From Drosophila pseudoobscura (lineage: Eukaryota; Arthropoda; Insecta; Diptera; Drosophilidae): a stretch of DNA of 64,000 nucleotides. The notes beneath the pieces were generated by a model. The model was not told the origin of the DNA and made no database searches. It was given only the letters and a program-made list of their open reading frames with translations. Where the stretch lies: the NCBI RefSeq assembly GCF_009870125.1, contig NC_046683.1:56187869-56251868 (forward strand). Reading direction: 5' to 3'. The first letter of the stretch is position 1. Each line of letters begins with the position of its first letter. The translations under genes were made by a program, and so were the position numbers. This document shows, piece after piece, positions 50,014 to 61,043 of the stretch.

Positions 50014-53000
50014 CTATACCTGGATGTCCGGGTGCTTGCCCTCGTTGCTGCTGCTGCTGAAGTCCGCTGTGAGCAGCGTCTCGGACAGTTCCTTGCGCGC
50101 CTTCTGCACCACCCAAAACATCAGAATTACACCGCAGATAACCTTAAATGCAGAAAAGAACAGTTTAGATCATTTACAAATACGATTTAGAATTAAGAAT
50201 TTTGCCATCGGACTACTTCCCAAATATGATTTTCAGACATTCAACAAAATTGAGAATATAGGGCAACTAGTAAGCTTTATCCAGTCAGTTGACACTTTTT
50301 CGAATCTATTTCTGTAGTTTTTCCCAAGATATGGTTCGAAAACGTCAATTAAGTTTTAAAATCTATAGATAAACCTGATGCTCTCTTCAAAGTGTAGTTT
50401 TATGAGATATTTGCATTATTTTTATCAGTGGATCGGAAACGACCCGAAATGTGATTACTACATTCAGTTTATATGGATTCTACACCCAAGTTCATCCCAA
50501 AAAATATGCTATGAAATTTATGTAAAATGCAACCTAGTTACCAAAAATAAATTTCTATTCTACCAATTCATTCGTGACCTGCATGCAATGAAACCTTGAA
50601 GCCTTGAAACCAAAACAAGAATGCATATTCTATAATGAGGTTAAAAAAAGAAGACTAATAAACAATATTTTTTCTATTAAAATTGCGTTCGAAAGTATTT
50701 GGGAAGTATTTCGCTCCTTTCCGCCAGATCGCGCACACTGCACGAGGAAGAGTGAGAGAGAGAATGGGCATGCGCGTGGAAGCGCATTGCTTAGCCACTG
50801 CAATTCCATTTGTTTCCTCTGACTATACAATAGATTTGATCTGGTTCACACTCTGCATTTTGGTTTTTCCCACTTTCCCCAAAAATCTAATATACCCGTA
50901 TTCTCTTCGAGTACTGGGTATACCAACCGTCAGCTAAACTCGATTTGAGCGCCAATATACCTCGGCTTACGTCTCTGCAGCATTCGCTTGTGCGTCTCGA
51001 GTCGAGTATCACTCAATGCTGGTTGCTATAAAACTATACAAGCTGGCTGCTATATATATTTTGTTCACTGTGCACAACCACTAGCTTCCCGTAACGGAAA
51101 CAATCCGCCGAAAAAACTACTTTTTTGTGAGAAAAACTTGTTTAGTTGTGCTAGATGTTAGCTAATGGAAAATCCATATAAAGTCAGCCCCATTTCCAGA
51201 ATTTAAGGGGCAGCATGTGCAAATTGCACCCCAATTTCTTTCCCAACCAATCAACCATCAGAACAAACTGTTGTACGTAACACCCATGTATGTATGTAAT
51301 GGAACAAACTATGACCCCCCAACTTTTGTGCAATGAAAATGGATAACTTTAAAGCAAGCACGCAAAGCAGAGGGAAAATCAATAGGGTAGAATTACCCAA
51401 TCGGCGTAGGAGAAGGCCTCGACTTACCTCGACGACAAAGCTAATGTACCCCGTCAGCTTGGTGTCGTTGTCGTTGAGGACTTCGTGCATAGACCGCAGG
51501 GTGGAGCCCAGATAGACGTTGATGGTCTGGGCCGGCAGCAGGCCCAGAAAGGTGGCCACATGGTAGTCTCTAGTGTTGATGGAACTGATCTGTAAATGAG
51601 AAGAGTAGTTATATACATCTATGGTACATTTTTCGTTGATCTGAAGCGCAGAGGGACGGGGAAAACCTGTTTCATTTCAAGTTCAATTTTTATTTACAGC
51701 AGCAACTTTTACGGGGGACGACTATGAATATATAATGAAAGCGAGGTTCGAGTGTGACTAACGATAAGTGTGACTGAATATGATATGAGGTTTACTCAGG
51801 TGTTCGCTGCAAACGGAAGACAGCATTGGCAGTCAGGAAATGTTGCCACTAGCCGTCATTGTGTATGCCCACACACCCATAGATGGTGAGAGGGCAATCG
51901 AATGAGGATTTACGGGGAAAGTGAGTCCCGTCGCCCACTGGACTGGGACTGTGACTGGGACAGTTCAACAAACGCATTTGACCCTACATCTGTTCTGATC
52001 TCTCTCGACTTACTCCGAATATCACATTTTGCAGTCCAAAGGGGATGGGCGTAAGGCGCGTGAAGAGCACCACACGGAAGGCCCTCGGTCCAGATATCAC
52101 GCGCAGTATGGCCCGACCCGTATCGTTCTTGATCAGCCTGAAAATAGAATCAAATCAGTGGGAGATACACAAACAATTCTATAATCAAATGGAATGGAAT
52201 GGAATGGAACATATGTACATAAATACGAGTATCTATTTCTACTGTCTGCGTTTATCCAACCCATCATCAATTATGGGTTTGTTGCCCAATTATTAGGGGC
52301 ACTAAACCAGTCCGCCTATTTACCCTCCCCCATGAATGAGAGCCACCAGACCAGTCTTTAGTGGGGCAATGTTTTCACTTGATTAACCAGTCATTACGTA
52401 TGTAGGCCTACATGACTCGCAAATCATTTCTGATGGATTGGAGTAGCCCCATACTCTACAATATATATACCAATACACAGTGCCAACGGGGCCGGGGGAA
52501 TTGTGTCGCTAATTGGTAAATCAAACAAAAACACTTATGGCAATGGAAATGGAAATGGCACCACCCTCCGCTCCCCGTTAGGCCTTCACAGTGCGGAAGT
52601 GTAGAAACTTGTCGTTATCAACTATCAACTTTCGCTCTTTGCAATTATTTCTCCAACTTTTGCAATAAATACGAGCAAGTATTTATAAATACTCGTCGTA
52701 CGAGCGGTAAGGCCTGATAAGGCCCTCGCAGCAATAGGCAATAGAGCTACCACATGTGAAGCACTACAATTATACTACTGTCGACAGAGACCCTTCCCTC
52801 AGTCCAAATATAGACCATAAACTAAGTAAATATTGAGTGCAGGAGGAGAAGCCTCCTTCATCAGGCATTGCCTTAATGACATATCGGATTTTAATGCCTA
52901 CAGTCGCATGGGAAGTGCGAGTTTAACGACATATCTCGATTTGGGGCCTGCTCTTATCAGTGGTGGATCCCTCAAGCAAATTCCATTATGAAATCCACAC

Positions 53001-53797
53001 CTTGAGGGCTTATCAGTCATGAGTCCGCACTGCAGAGCTCTCGACCGGGTGTAGATCAAAGCAAAGCGTTTCCCCAGTTTTACTCACTTCTGCACTGGTA
53101 TCCGATGACGACAGCTCCGAATGGTGGCATGGGCAATGGCTATGCCGAGATTCGCTCCCAGGATCACTGTGCACCATCCACGCAGGCAGCCAAAAAGGTA
53201 GCCGGCCGTGATTAGCAGCACAAAGTAGCCGACCACGATGGGAAAGCTGACCACCGTGAAGAGGGCCATGAAGACGGCAAAGATCAGCCAGGCGTTCTGC
53301 GTCTCAATCCAGAAGAGGAGCTGCTTGGCATAGTCGCGGGCCATCCAGCCTACGAAGAGCAGGGCGCCCAGGATGGAGGCGGGCACCAGGCACCCCAAGT
53401 ACCAGTTGCGGGTGACAAACGAGTGGGCGCGCACCCAACAGGAGTTGCGCATCTTGCCGCGGTACAGCGAGGAGGATTGGCGGTTGGTTCGCCTACTGCC
53501 GCTGGTCGACCCGCTGTTTCTACTGCTCCCCCCGCTGCCAATGAGGAAAGCATCGCACTCTGTGCTATCCTCGTTGACATTCACGGAACTGTCCAGTGCA
53601 GGCAGGGGCGAGGATGCTGTGACAGACGTAGAGGATGTATTTCCTTCGCTGGTTGCCAATTCCATCTCTAGGAAGGCGTTGGAAGGCGCGGTGGCTGTGG
53701 GGGAATTGGAGGCTGACTTCTGGAGGATGCTGTTGTTGTTGGCATATCTGTAGGTGTTGTTGTTGCTGTTGCTGACGCTGTAGTCAGTCGGCGTCAT
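50014..53797 (-). CDS. TMEM64-like VTT-domain membrane protein
   Basis: Minus-strand exons 53088-53797, 52014-52137, 51428-51589 and 50014-50142 join in frame (710+124+162+129 bases) to 374 residues, close to human TMEM64 (380). Residues 1-115 are Ser/Asn/Thr-rich. Hydrophobic segments lie at about 133-151, 169-200 and 209-222. The hallmark of the VTT (SNARE-associated/DedA-like) family, RLTPIPFGLQNVIFG, spans residues 264-278 and is followed by VATFLGLLPAQTINVYLGS and a final helix (VICGVILMFWVV). In mammals TMEM64 modulates SERCA calcium pumping and Wnt/beta-catenin signalling; VTT relatives TMEM41B and VMP1 are lipid scramblases. The fly role is not known to me. The gene converges with the aminotransferase gene. 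Confidence 0.87.
50695..50940 (+). repeat. DINE-1-like interspersed repeat, copy D (short), in a TMEM64-like intron
   Basis: CGCACACTGCACGAGGAAGAGTGAG, ATGCGCGTGGAAG and TTAGCCACTGCAATTCCA match copies A-C. It lies in the 1.3 kb intron between the last two TMEM64-like exons, antisense to that gene. Confidence 0.5.
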
Positions 53798-55073
53798 GGC
53801 TGCGCTGAGAGTCAGTATTCCCAGTGGCCTCTCGTTGGATTCCCTGTGTCTGCTTGTGCCTCCTCTTCGTTTTCGGTTTCTCTTTTACTTTTGCGTTGTT
53901 TGCTCTCCAGCCCGTACGAAATTTCACTTTTATGCACCCGCATCGGCGCTGAAGCACAGCTGTTCGCTACTGTTGCAGTTGTACTATGTCACAGTTTAAA
54001 CAAAAATAATGTATGCGAGGCGAGTGTTTTATGTCAGAAATGGCAAGGCAACCGAGAGTCCCAGAACTTGTTGTTGCTTGCCGTTGTTGTTATTGTTTTA
54101 ATTCAATTAAATTTACGATTTTATGGTTGACATTTATTCCGCAACACGACGTGCGTCCCACGTTGCTGAAGACCGAATGCCCCCCACTTTTAGTATTCGC
54201 ATTTTCATAAACAATTACCATATTGAAGAATTGAAATATATAAATGTGTAAGTAACATTGAATTATTGAAGAAACTCATCAATGGAACGCAACAATGAGC
54301 ATTTCGTTCTCTTTCCTCTCTATTTTACTGAGGCACATGGTAAACTTATGCATAAGGTGAGATCCACTGAGCGGCGTCCTCTTATTGTGGGACCTAACAA
54401 TAATACAAAAACCTAATACAATGATTTTCTCTGAGGAAAAAGTACTAGTCATGTAATACGGACACAAATTTGTAAACCCATTAGCTATATTTCACTCTAC
54501 TTCAATTGAAGAATACAAGACCAGCAATAAAATCGTCAATAAAAGCATGCAGTAAGCTTGAGATGTAGTATAAATGCTTTCGAATGGTGTTTTTACCGAA
54601 TTGGTGGCACGGATCAACAAAGAAACGCTAAATTTATACTATGAAATTACAGCCAACAACTGCCTTTAGTAGATTATGGTTTATATATGTAATTCTCTCA
54701 CTGCCTGCTCTTCACATAAGGTATCTATTTGGTCTCACCAACCTTTTACTCAAGTCTAGTGGAATACGAACTTATAAAAACCGCCATTTTCAATAAAATG
54801 ACCAAGTCTAACAATCAATAGGTCACCAAATCGAGTTAGAATGGACAAAAAAGCATATACATATTAATCTGGCTCACACTGCATGGCCATCGGCCATCCC
54901 ATCGCTAGGTCAGATGCCCACCACTGAAAGTTGCGTCCCGCGTTTTCCACCATTTTGTTTTTGCGGATAGTTGGCGTCGGCGGGTTTTATTATAACAAAA
55001 TCCCAATTAAGTGAAATATAATTTGCAATTAAGATCAACGTGAGTTTTGTGCCATTAGCCGACACGCATTAGA
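53798..55073. other. Intergenic: 5' region of TMEM64-like gene and duplicated nardilysin-like upstream sequence
   Basis: Roughly the first 250 bases are likely the 5' UTR and promoter of the minus-strand TMEM64-like gene. The last 100 or so bases before 55074 look like the 5' UTR of the nardilysin-like pseudogene. No coding sequence is evident between. Confidence 0.5.
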
Positions 55074-56410
55074 ATGGCCGAGCATGTAGAGTATTTGGAT
55101 GATCCCAATAAATCGGAGAACGACACGAAAGTTTACAAGTAAGTGAAAAGGCGAGCTAAGCCATCAAAACACTCGGTACTCAATGGTCCCGTTTAGATCT
55201 CTTGTGCTGTCGGCACCATCGGTCCATATAGGATTGCCCAGCAACGCATCCTGTGCCTTGATGGTCAACCACGGTCCATTCGCCGATCCGCGCAACTATC
55301 AGTGCCTGGCCCACCTTCTGCAACATATTATTTTCATGCGCAGAAAGCCCAGGATCCCAAGGTGAACATCAACGGCCAATGCTCCTCTTCAATCTTAAGC
55401 GAGGACACGATGTTCTCTTCTAAAGCATCCGTTGATGCTGCAGGAATCCACTGAATGTGGCCGCGCTCTCGAGGACTCTGAGTTTCAGCTGATGGCAAAC
55501 AAAAATGAACAGCGTCGCAACCAGCCGCTTGCCGGACTTGCCACCCAAGGCTATCCGCATGCCTTTTTCAACTTGGGTAACATGAAATTGTAGAATGACA
55601 ATGATGGCCATCGCCTCCAAAATTTTTCCCTTGCAGTGCTGCTACGTGCGACTTGTACGTTTCATTGGTAAAGTTCCATTTGGACAAGGAATTGCAACTC
55701 GACGAAAGTGCCAAACTCAATAGCCACTTCAGGGTCAGCGACAATGGTCTGCGTCTGTTTGTGAGCCGCTACAATGAAAATATCTGTTTGTGGAGGCCAT
55801 TGCCTAAGGTATAACGAGGTATAATAACCAGCGCGACTACTACTCCACAATTCTGAACAATCCATGGACCCTCAGCAGGTAAGGTATGCATATATCCATG
55901 CATTTTTCCCATTAAAAACTTTAGCGAATTCTAGGCAGTATTCTGTAGTGCTGGGACAAAGCCAATTCCTGACTATTGTCAAGTATAAGTCCCTCAATGG
56001 GATCACTCTGGAGAATTTGAAGGCATTTGCCCAGAAAATACCGCAGGAGCTGGGGATCAAGGCCCAAAAGGTGGTCCATTCGTTACTTGGTCCACTAAAA
56101 TGCGAGGCCATTTGGGATATGCGGCTCGTGTAGAAAGGAAACGTAAAGGTTTACGTTACGTGGAGGTCATACTCGACTTGTTAAATATGGGCATCGGGCA
56201 CCGTCAAATTTTTTAGACCAGAATCCAAATGAAAATGAGTTGGAAATTGTATTTCTGCAAAAAAAATGGAGAGGGAGATATGCGGACCATTGTCGATATT
56301 GCCGATTTCAAAAGCGGTACCCCAAACGCAACGAGGGAGGAGCTGTGGGAGGAAACTAGCCATACCTCAAGCTTCGAGGATGCCCTGAGCCCCATCGTAG
56401 AATCTTGATG
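55074..56410 (+). pseudogene. Nardilysin-like (M16 metallopeptidase) pseudogene
   Basis: The start codon and first exon are intact (MAEHVEYLDDPNKSENDTKV, 55074-55138). They are followed by a recognisable GTAAGT..TTTAG intron (55139-55196) and SLVLS. CALMVNHGPFADPRNYQCLA then leads into HLLQHIIFM, where active M16 enzymes read HFLEHMIFM. The zinc-binding motif HxxEH is therefore HLLQH and the catalytic Glu is lost. A frameshift follows. Further on, LMLQESTECG, DSEFQLMANKNEQRRNQPLA and GYPHAFFNLGNMKL match the nardilysin segment after the active site, then a stop. Later pieces (SLNGITLENLKAFAQKIPQ) match a C-terminal part, so large regions are deleted. The retained intron and 5' sequence point to DNA-level duplication rather than retrotransposition. 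Confidence 0.82.
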
Positions 56411-57295
56411 TTCATACACTCACGAGAAAGCCAGACAAGGGACACACTCTCCAGATAATTTTTAAGTTGAATTGAATACTAGTATTACAAGTAATAATTT
56501 CCATACATTTATCATTATTTTTAAAATTTTTTTATTTACTTATTCATTTTTCAAATGACCAAGTCAAACAATTGATGGATTCCTTTCGCTCCCAGACAAA
56601 TGCGTTCGCATGGAACATCTGCTTCTGCTGATGAATTCTAAGTTTAATTGAATAAGAATAATATTAAAAGTACATTGTATACAGAATTCAACATCTTCAT
56701 GTATGGATACGAATGCTGCTGGGACCGTTTAAGGTCGTATTTCACTAGCAATAAAAAACACTAGCAACTATAGCAACAAACCCAAACGACGACATATTGA
56801 AATTCATAAAGGCGTTCGAGCCAAAGTCAATCCATGCTTCCCGCTTCGGATTTATTCCAATTGGCGCGACTAGGGTATACAAAAACCTATGCGCACATCA
56901 TGTCTAAAATACTATTTTGTTTAAACTTTGTTTTAGTCAAAATACAATAAAAGCATGGATTAAAAACTAGCCAACTTTGTAGAAAATTTATTAATCAATG
57001 ACCTAAAATTATGTAGGCAGAACTAAGGGTTTTAGTTAGCCAGAATTATTAAACACAACTTTAAATTGAGCAATATGAACACTATCCTTTTTTTGTTTTG
57101 ACCTATTTCGCTAAAACCTCTTTTTACACAAAATGCAATAAAAGCAAGGGTTTAAAAAAAACTAGTCAATTAGAAAATAGATTTATTAATCGGATGAACC
57201 TATGTGGGCATGGCTAAATGTTCTATATAGTTAGTAATAATCCACGGAATATCAAAAACGAGGAATATGTAAAATTTTACTTGAATTCGTCTGTA
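56411..57295. other. Intergenic, with an imperfect tandem duplication
   Basis: No gene seen. Two stretches about 190 bases apart (about 56935-57030 and 57125-57220) share CAAAAT.CAATAAAAGCA, ACTAG.CAA.T and AGA..ATTTATTAATC, followed by a similar CCTA..T.TG.GGCA word. This indicates an old local duplication just upstream of the TEFM promoter. Confidence 0.5.
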
Positions 57296-57299
57296 TATT

Positions 57300-57363
57300 T
57301 ACGGTATATTTTTTAAATGAGGTGGTATATTTCTGACGGTCGGACGGTATATTTTATCGATAA
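57300..57363 (+). promoter_or_regulatory. TEFM core promoter: motif 6 repeats and DRE
   Basis: Three motif-6-like sites (ACGGTATATTTTT at 57301, GGTGGTATATTTC at about 57321, GGACGGTATATTTTA at about 57342) are followed by TTATCGATAAG. This last contains the DREF site TATCGATA at 57355-57362, about 90 bases upstream of the start codon. DRE plus motif 6 is a standard housekeeping promoter arrangement in flies and is common at nuclear genes for mitochondrial functions. Confidence 0.75.
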
Positions 57364-57449
57364 GTCTGATTCCTATTCTTTTCTAGTGTTTTTTTCCAAA
57401 TATTATTTGTATTATTAATTTTTGTGTAACGTTTAAAATTTAATTAAAT

Positions 57450-58673
57450 ATGCTTTACTACTCCCGCGCACTCTGGTCTCTGCCCGGAAAACATATACGG
57501 CACCTTTCAACACGTGTGACACCGGTAGCGACCGACAATGACCAGGCCAACAGCTTGTTGCCGGCTTATACAGATGAGGAGCGCGTGAAGATTTTGCAGA
57601 CGCTCAACGACTCCAGCATCGATCAGATGCTCAGGTTGGTATGCACAACACACCCCTGGTCGCCAGTTACCCCTTATAATAATATGAATTGTTCTACACA
57701 CCACAGCTACGACATAACCAAGGGGCGAGCCAGCAAACTGCACAACTGGAGGACGCGCAATGGTCCACTGCGGGATGTGAACGACATCTTGTATGTGGAG
57801 GGTTTTGGCCTGAAGGTGGCAACGAAGTTCTTCAAAAGCCTGCTGGAGCCGGAGGGCACCAGAAGGAGCAGCGAGGGAAATGCCGTCCAGAAGCCAAAGT
57901 CCACGCGAACGGCTCCCTTCATAACTCCTGGTATGGACGAGGGACAGCGTGTGCACACTACGTCGAGCGTGGGAGTTCGCATTGGTGTCACCAGCGTTAG
58001 TTGGGCACGAATTGAGATTGGAAAGAATGATAATGATCCCTGCCTACTCACCCACTGGCAGCATCACGAGCTGAACGACAAGAAGCTGCACTTGGCCGAG
58101 CTGGCCCGACGCTGCCTCTACGTGACCCACCAAATCCCGCAGGCTGACTGCTATGTATTAGAGAACCCACAGATGGCCCAGGCCAGCAGCAATCCTGGCA
58201 GCATCGATCAGCAAAATGTGAACATCCAAAAGTCTCAAGTGACGGCCATTATGAGCTATGCCTTGCTGTCCCGGGGCGATCCAGACGAGACCAAGTGCAA
58301 CAACCTCTACTACATGCGACGCTTTCTCACAGCCCGACTCTTCAACCACTTGGTGGGCACAGAGAGGGTCTCCTCAGAGGACACCATTCTTTCCATGATG
58401 CGCACCCACTACAACATGGAGGATCAGACGGATACTACACCGCAGGCACATGCAGGAATACGCAATCTGGTGCAGTTCCCTGCGGACCTGAGAAATATGT
58501 TCTCTCAGCAGGAGCGCTATCAGCGCGAGCTGCTGGGTCAGGCTTTTCTGCTGAACCTGGCGTTCGCACGACTCGTTCTCCTGCAGGATCCGTTGAGCAT
58601 ATCAACTGTTTCGCGCAGCCCAAAGACTTCCCTCCTTTCCAGTGCGGACGGCTGTGAGGCAATTGTTACATAG
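57450..58673 (+). CDS. TEFM: Mitochondrial transcription elongation factor TEFM
   Basis: The start ATG at 57450 opens a short presequence (MLYYSRALWSLPGKHIRHLS). A 72-base intron at 57635-57706 (AG|GTTGGT..CACAG) is in frame and stop-free. Splicing joins DQML to SYDITKGRASKLHNWRTRNG and gives 383 residues (human TEFM 360). The N-terminal half holds the helix-hairpin-helix region (DERVKILQTLND .. GPLRDVNDILYVEGFGLKVA). The C-terminal half is the RNase H-like fold (SVGVRIGVTSVSWARIEIG, then YVLENPQMAQASSNPGS). TEFM binds mitochondrial RNA polymerase and makes it processive. The gene sits just after the nardilysin-like pseudogene and converges with maelstrom. Confidence 0.88.
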   Translation: MLYYSRALWSLPGKHIRHLSTRVTPVATDNDQANSLLPAYTDEERVKILQTLNDSSIDQMLRLVCTTHPWSPVTPYNNMNCSTHHSYDITKGRASKLHNWRTRNGPLRDVNDILYVEGFGLKVATKFFKSLLEPEGTRRSSEGNAVQKPKSTRTAPFITPGMDEGQRVHTTSSVGVRIGVTSVSWARIEIGKNDNDPCLLTHWQHHELNDKKLHLAELARRCLYVTHQIPQADCYVLENPQMAQASSNPGSIDQQNVNIQKSQVTAIMSYALLSRGDPDETKCNNLYYMRRFLTARLFNHLVGTERVSSEDTILSMMRTHYNMEDQTDTTPQAHAGIRNLVQFPADLRNMFSQQERYQRELLGQAFLLNLAFARLVLLQDPLSISTVSRSPKTSLLSSADGCEAIVT

Positions 58674-58824
58674 TTTATTAGATATATATGTATTTGTTTG
58701 AATTGAAGTCAGATTAAATGTTATTTCCTTCGCGGAAGGGAAGTGTAATTAAAAATAATTGACTGCTTTTCCTGCTAGCGAGTTCAAGAATGTAATGATA
58801 ATATTATTGTAATAGGCATACAAA

Positions 58825-58929
58825 TTAGCGAAGGGTCTTTTTGCCAGCTACCATGTAACGATTTTTGGCAGGGGTCTTGGGACGGCGCCCACCCAGGCTA
58901 GGGAGTTCTCCATCGTTGTATAATGAATC
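58825..58929 (-). other. In-frame 34-codon extension after the maelstrom TGA
   Basis: Directly after the TGA the same frame reads DSLYNDGELPSLGGRRPKT then PAKNRYMVAGKKTLR and stops at TAA (58825-58827). The composition (basic, with RRPKTPAKNRY) looks like a real C-terminal tail. It may be former coding sequence cut off by the TGA, or a readthrough extension. Confidence 0.55.
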
Positions 58930-60296
58930 TCAATACCCAGAGCAGCCTGAATCAGTCGAAGTCCCGTCAAGGGCTAATGAAGAGTCGCCAGGAGTCACGG
59001 TGTAGCTGTGCTTGACCTCAATGGGAACGTGCTTTCTAGGCTGGAGTGGAATGGCCAGGTCTCCGCAAATGTAGTGGCTAATCATGTATCCCCAACGCAG
59101 AACCATACTTTTAGTACAGTATTTGGTTCGATCGACTTCCTCATGGTACTAGAAAAACAATTTGATGCTTAGAAATTGATAAAAACTAGAAATATCTTCA
59201 ACTGTTATAAACTTACGTCGCACGCAATCCCTGAGCTAAATTCAAAAAAGTCCCTCCTAAAGAAGCTGTTAGTCACATGGATGTTCATGTGATCGCTCGG
59301 AACCCCAACCAAGTCCAAGACAGTCTTCTTCAAAGTGAGAAACAAGTAGCAGATGTCGTAGACCATAATCTTTTCAGCATGTTTGTCGGTGTCGCCCTCG
59401 CATGCCAGATAACGGAAGCAAGACTTTACCACCGGCATTAGCTCTGGGGTTGTGTAGACAATGACCGGATGGTCATGTTGTTCGTCTTCCTCATCATTGC
59501 TGGCGGATAGCCATTTCAAGGTATCACTGTATAAGTTTCCCAGGTTTTTCTCGCCCATGGCATTCGGTGGCAAGGGCAACTTGTGCGTAGTCCGCGAATG
59601 ATCCTGGGCATCGCTGGTCTGTCCAAAGATGATGTGGCCTGAGAAGAAATTCTGATTACAACGAGGTCCAAAGCATCAGGGTTACAGCAACACTCACCAG
59701 GATTAATCATGGTGCTGTAATTAGAGCTTATGCCCCCCTTCAGAGAGAAGCGGCAGGCGGAAAGCTCAGCGGGCTGGTAAACATCCCCATTCAGGGCCTT
59801 CGTAAAATAATTGAAGCTAACAAACAAAAATTCCTTTTCCTCCAACTCTGCAAGCGAAAATCAAAAGCTATTTTTGTTAATGGCGGCTGGCTCTCATTAA
59901 GAACAAAGTACCTTACTCATCGAATTTGTCGCTTTCAAAACAATGCGTTTGATATTTCTCTTCATTTGAAGCTCTGCATCTATGGCCTCGTTTTTCTCCA
60001 CTTGCATTTTTGAGATGGCGACGCCCGGACAGTTCAGACGCTCTGTCTTTGATTCTCTCTCCAGCACGTTTGAATCCTTAGCCTTCGACTTGTACGGACC
60101 GCGCTCCCGGTCGCTCATGCCCTGAAATCGATATGCCAGTTTATAATCTATTACTGACCACTGCATTGCTACTTACCTCCCAAATAGGCTCACACTTTGC
60201 CACCGCCTCTGAAGTGCTTAAGCCACGACCGAAGCGGTTACAAGCGCGCCAGTCGGCGACGAACGCCATGAACGCATTGGGCTTATTTTGAGCCAT
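58930..60296 (-). CDS. mael: Maelstrom, piRNA-pathway HMG-box protein
   Basis: Five minus-strand exons, 60177-60296, 59917-60121, 59698-59847, 59217-59638 and 58930-59148, join in frame to 371 residues. The N-terminus is an HMG box (NKPNAFMAFVADWRACN .. PIWEGMSDRERGPYKSKAKD, about 1-63). The maelstrom domain follows (about 110-330), with FLFVSFNYFTKALNGDVYQP, INPGHIIFGQTSDAQ, IVYTTPELMPVVKSCFRYLA, then FFEFSSGIACDYHEEVDRTK and YCTKSM, including the conserved Cys/His residues. Maelstrom acts in germline and follicle cells in piRNA-guided transposon silencing. The frame stops at a TGA (58930-58932), but the same frame continues another 34 codons to a TAA; without them the protein is short for the family (about 460 in D. 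melanogaster, from memory). I recall two maelstrom paralogues being annotated in D. pseudoobscura relatives; which one this is cannot be told here. Confidence 0.9.
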
Positions 60297-61040
60297 ATGC
60301 AACGTCAGTAGAGTGCCAGCTCTGGCTAGGGGCGTGGAAAATACAGTAGGGGCGGACGCCGCGCAGCAAGTATGGCAGCAATCAACAGATAACCAAATAG
60401 GTGCGCAGGCGGCAGCGTGTGCGTGAACGAGACGGCGAGGGCACGTAAAAACCAATGGAAAGAGCTGACCGGTTTTTCCTGAAGTTATTCAAAAATACTA
60501 CATATGTACATATGTACATATTTCACCATACACACATACATATGTTGCAGATTGTACTCATGCATGTGTGCCACACACAAGTGCATATGTATGTTAATGA
60601 ATGTGTGTAAGATTTTAGAAGCACAAATTCCGATAGAAAAATGTCCGAAATACGCTTTGGAACAATACTCCAGCATGCAACACGTAATACAATGATCTTT
60701 ATGCAAACAGAAACAATATTTGTCTTTTTTTTGTGAGGAGCCCACTCTCCGAAATAGCAAAGGAAAAGCCGGGCAGCGAAAAAAGCTTTTACGCACAAGA
60801 ACTATACAATTAGCATGAAGATCATTCTTCATGCAATTCGAAACAATATTTCCACAAACCTTTACTTTTTTTGTCAGCAAACCGAAACAGAAACCGACTG
60901 AGCCGCCGCGAAACAAGAATTAAAAGAGAAATCTAAAAAACAGACGCCGCGTTCTATGGTCAAGTTTTTCAACACTGATAAATGCCGGTTAGCGTTGAGT
61001 TTATTTTGAACATTAACAATTTTTTTTTTTTAGGGAATGG
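60297..61040. other. Intergenic upstream of maelstrom
   Basis: Contains the presumed maelstrom promoter and 5' UTR in the first 200 bases, with no canonical motif seen. The AT-rich, ACATATGTA-rich stretch after that (60500-60620) shows no coding evidence. Confidence 0.45.
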
Positions 61041-61043
61041 AGC

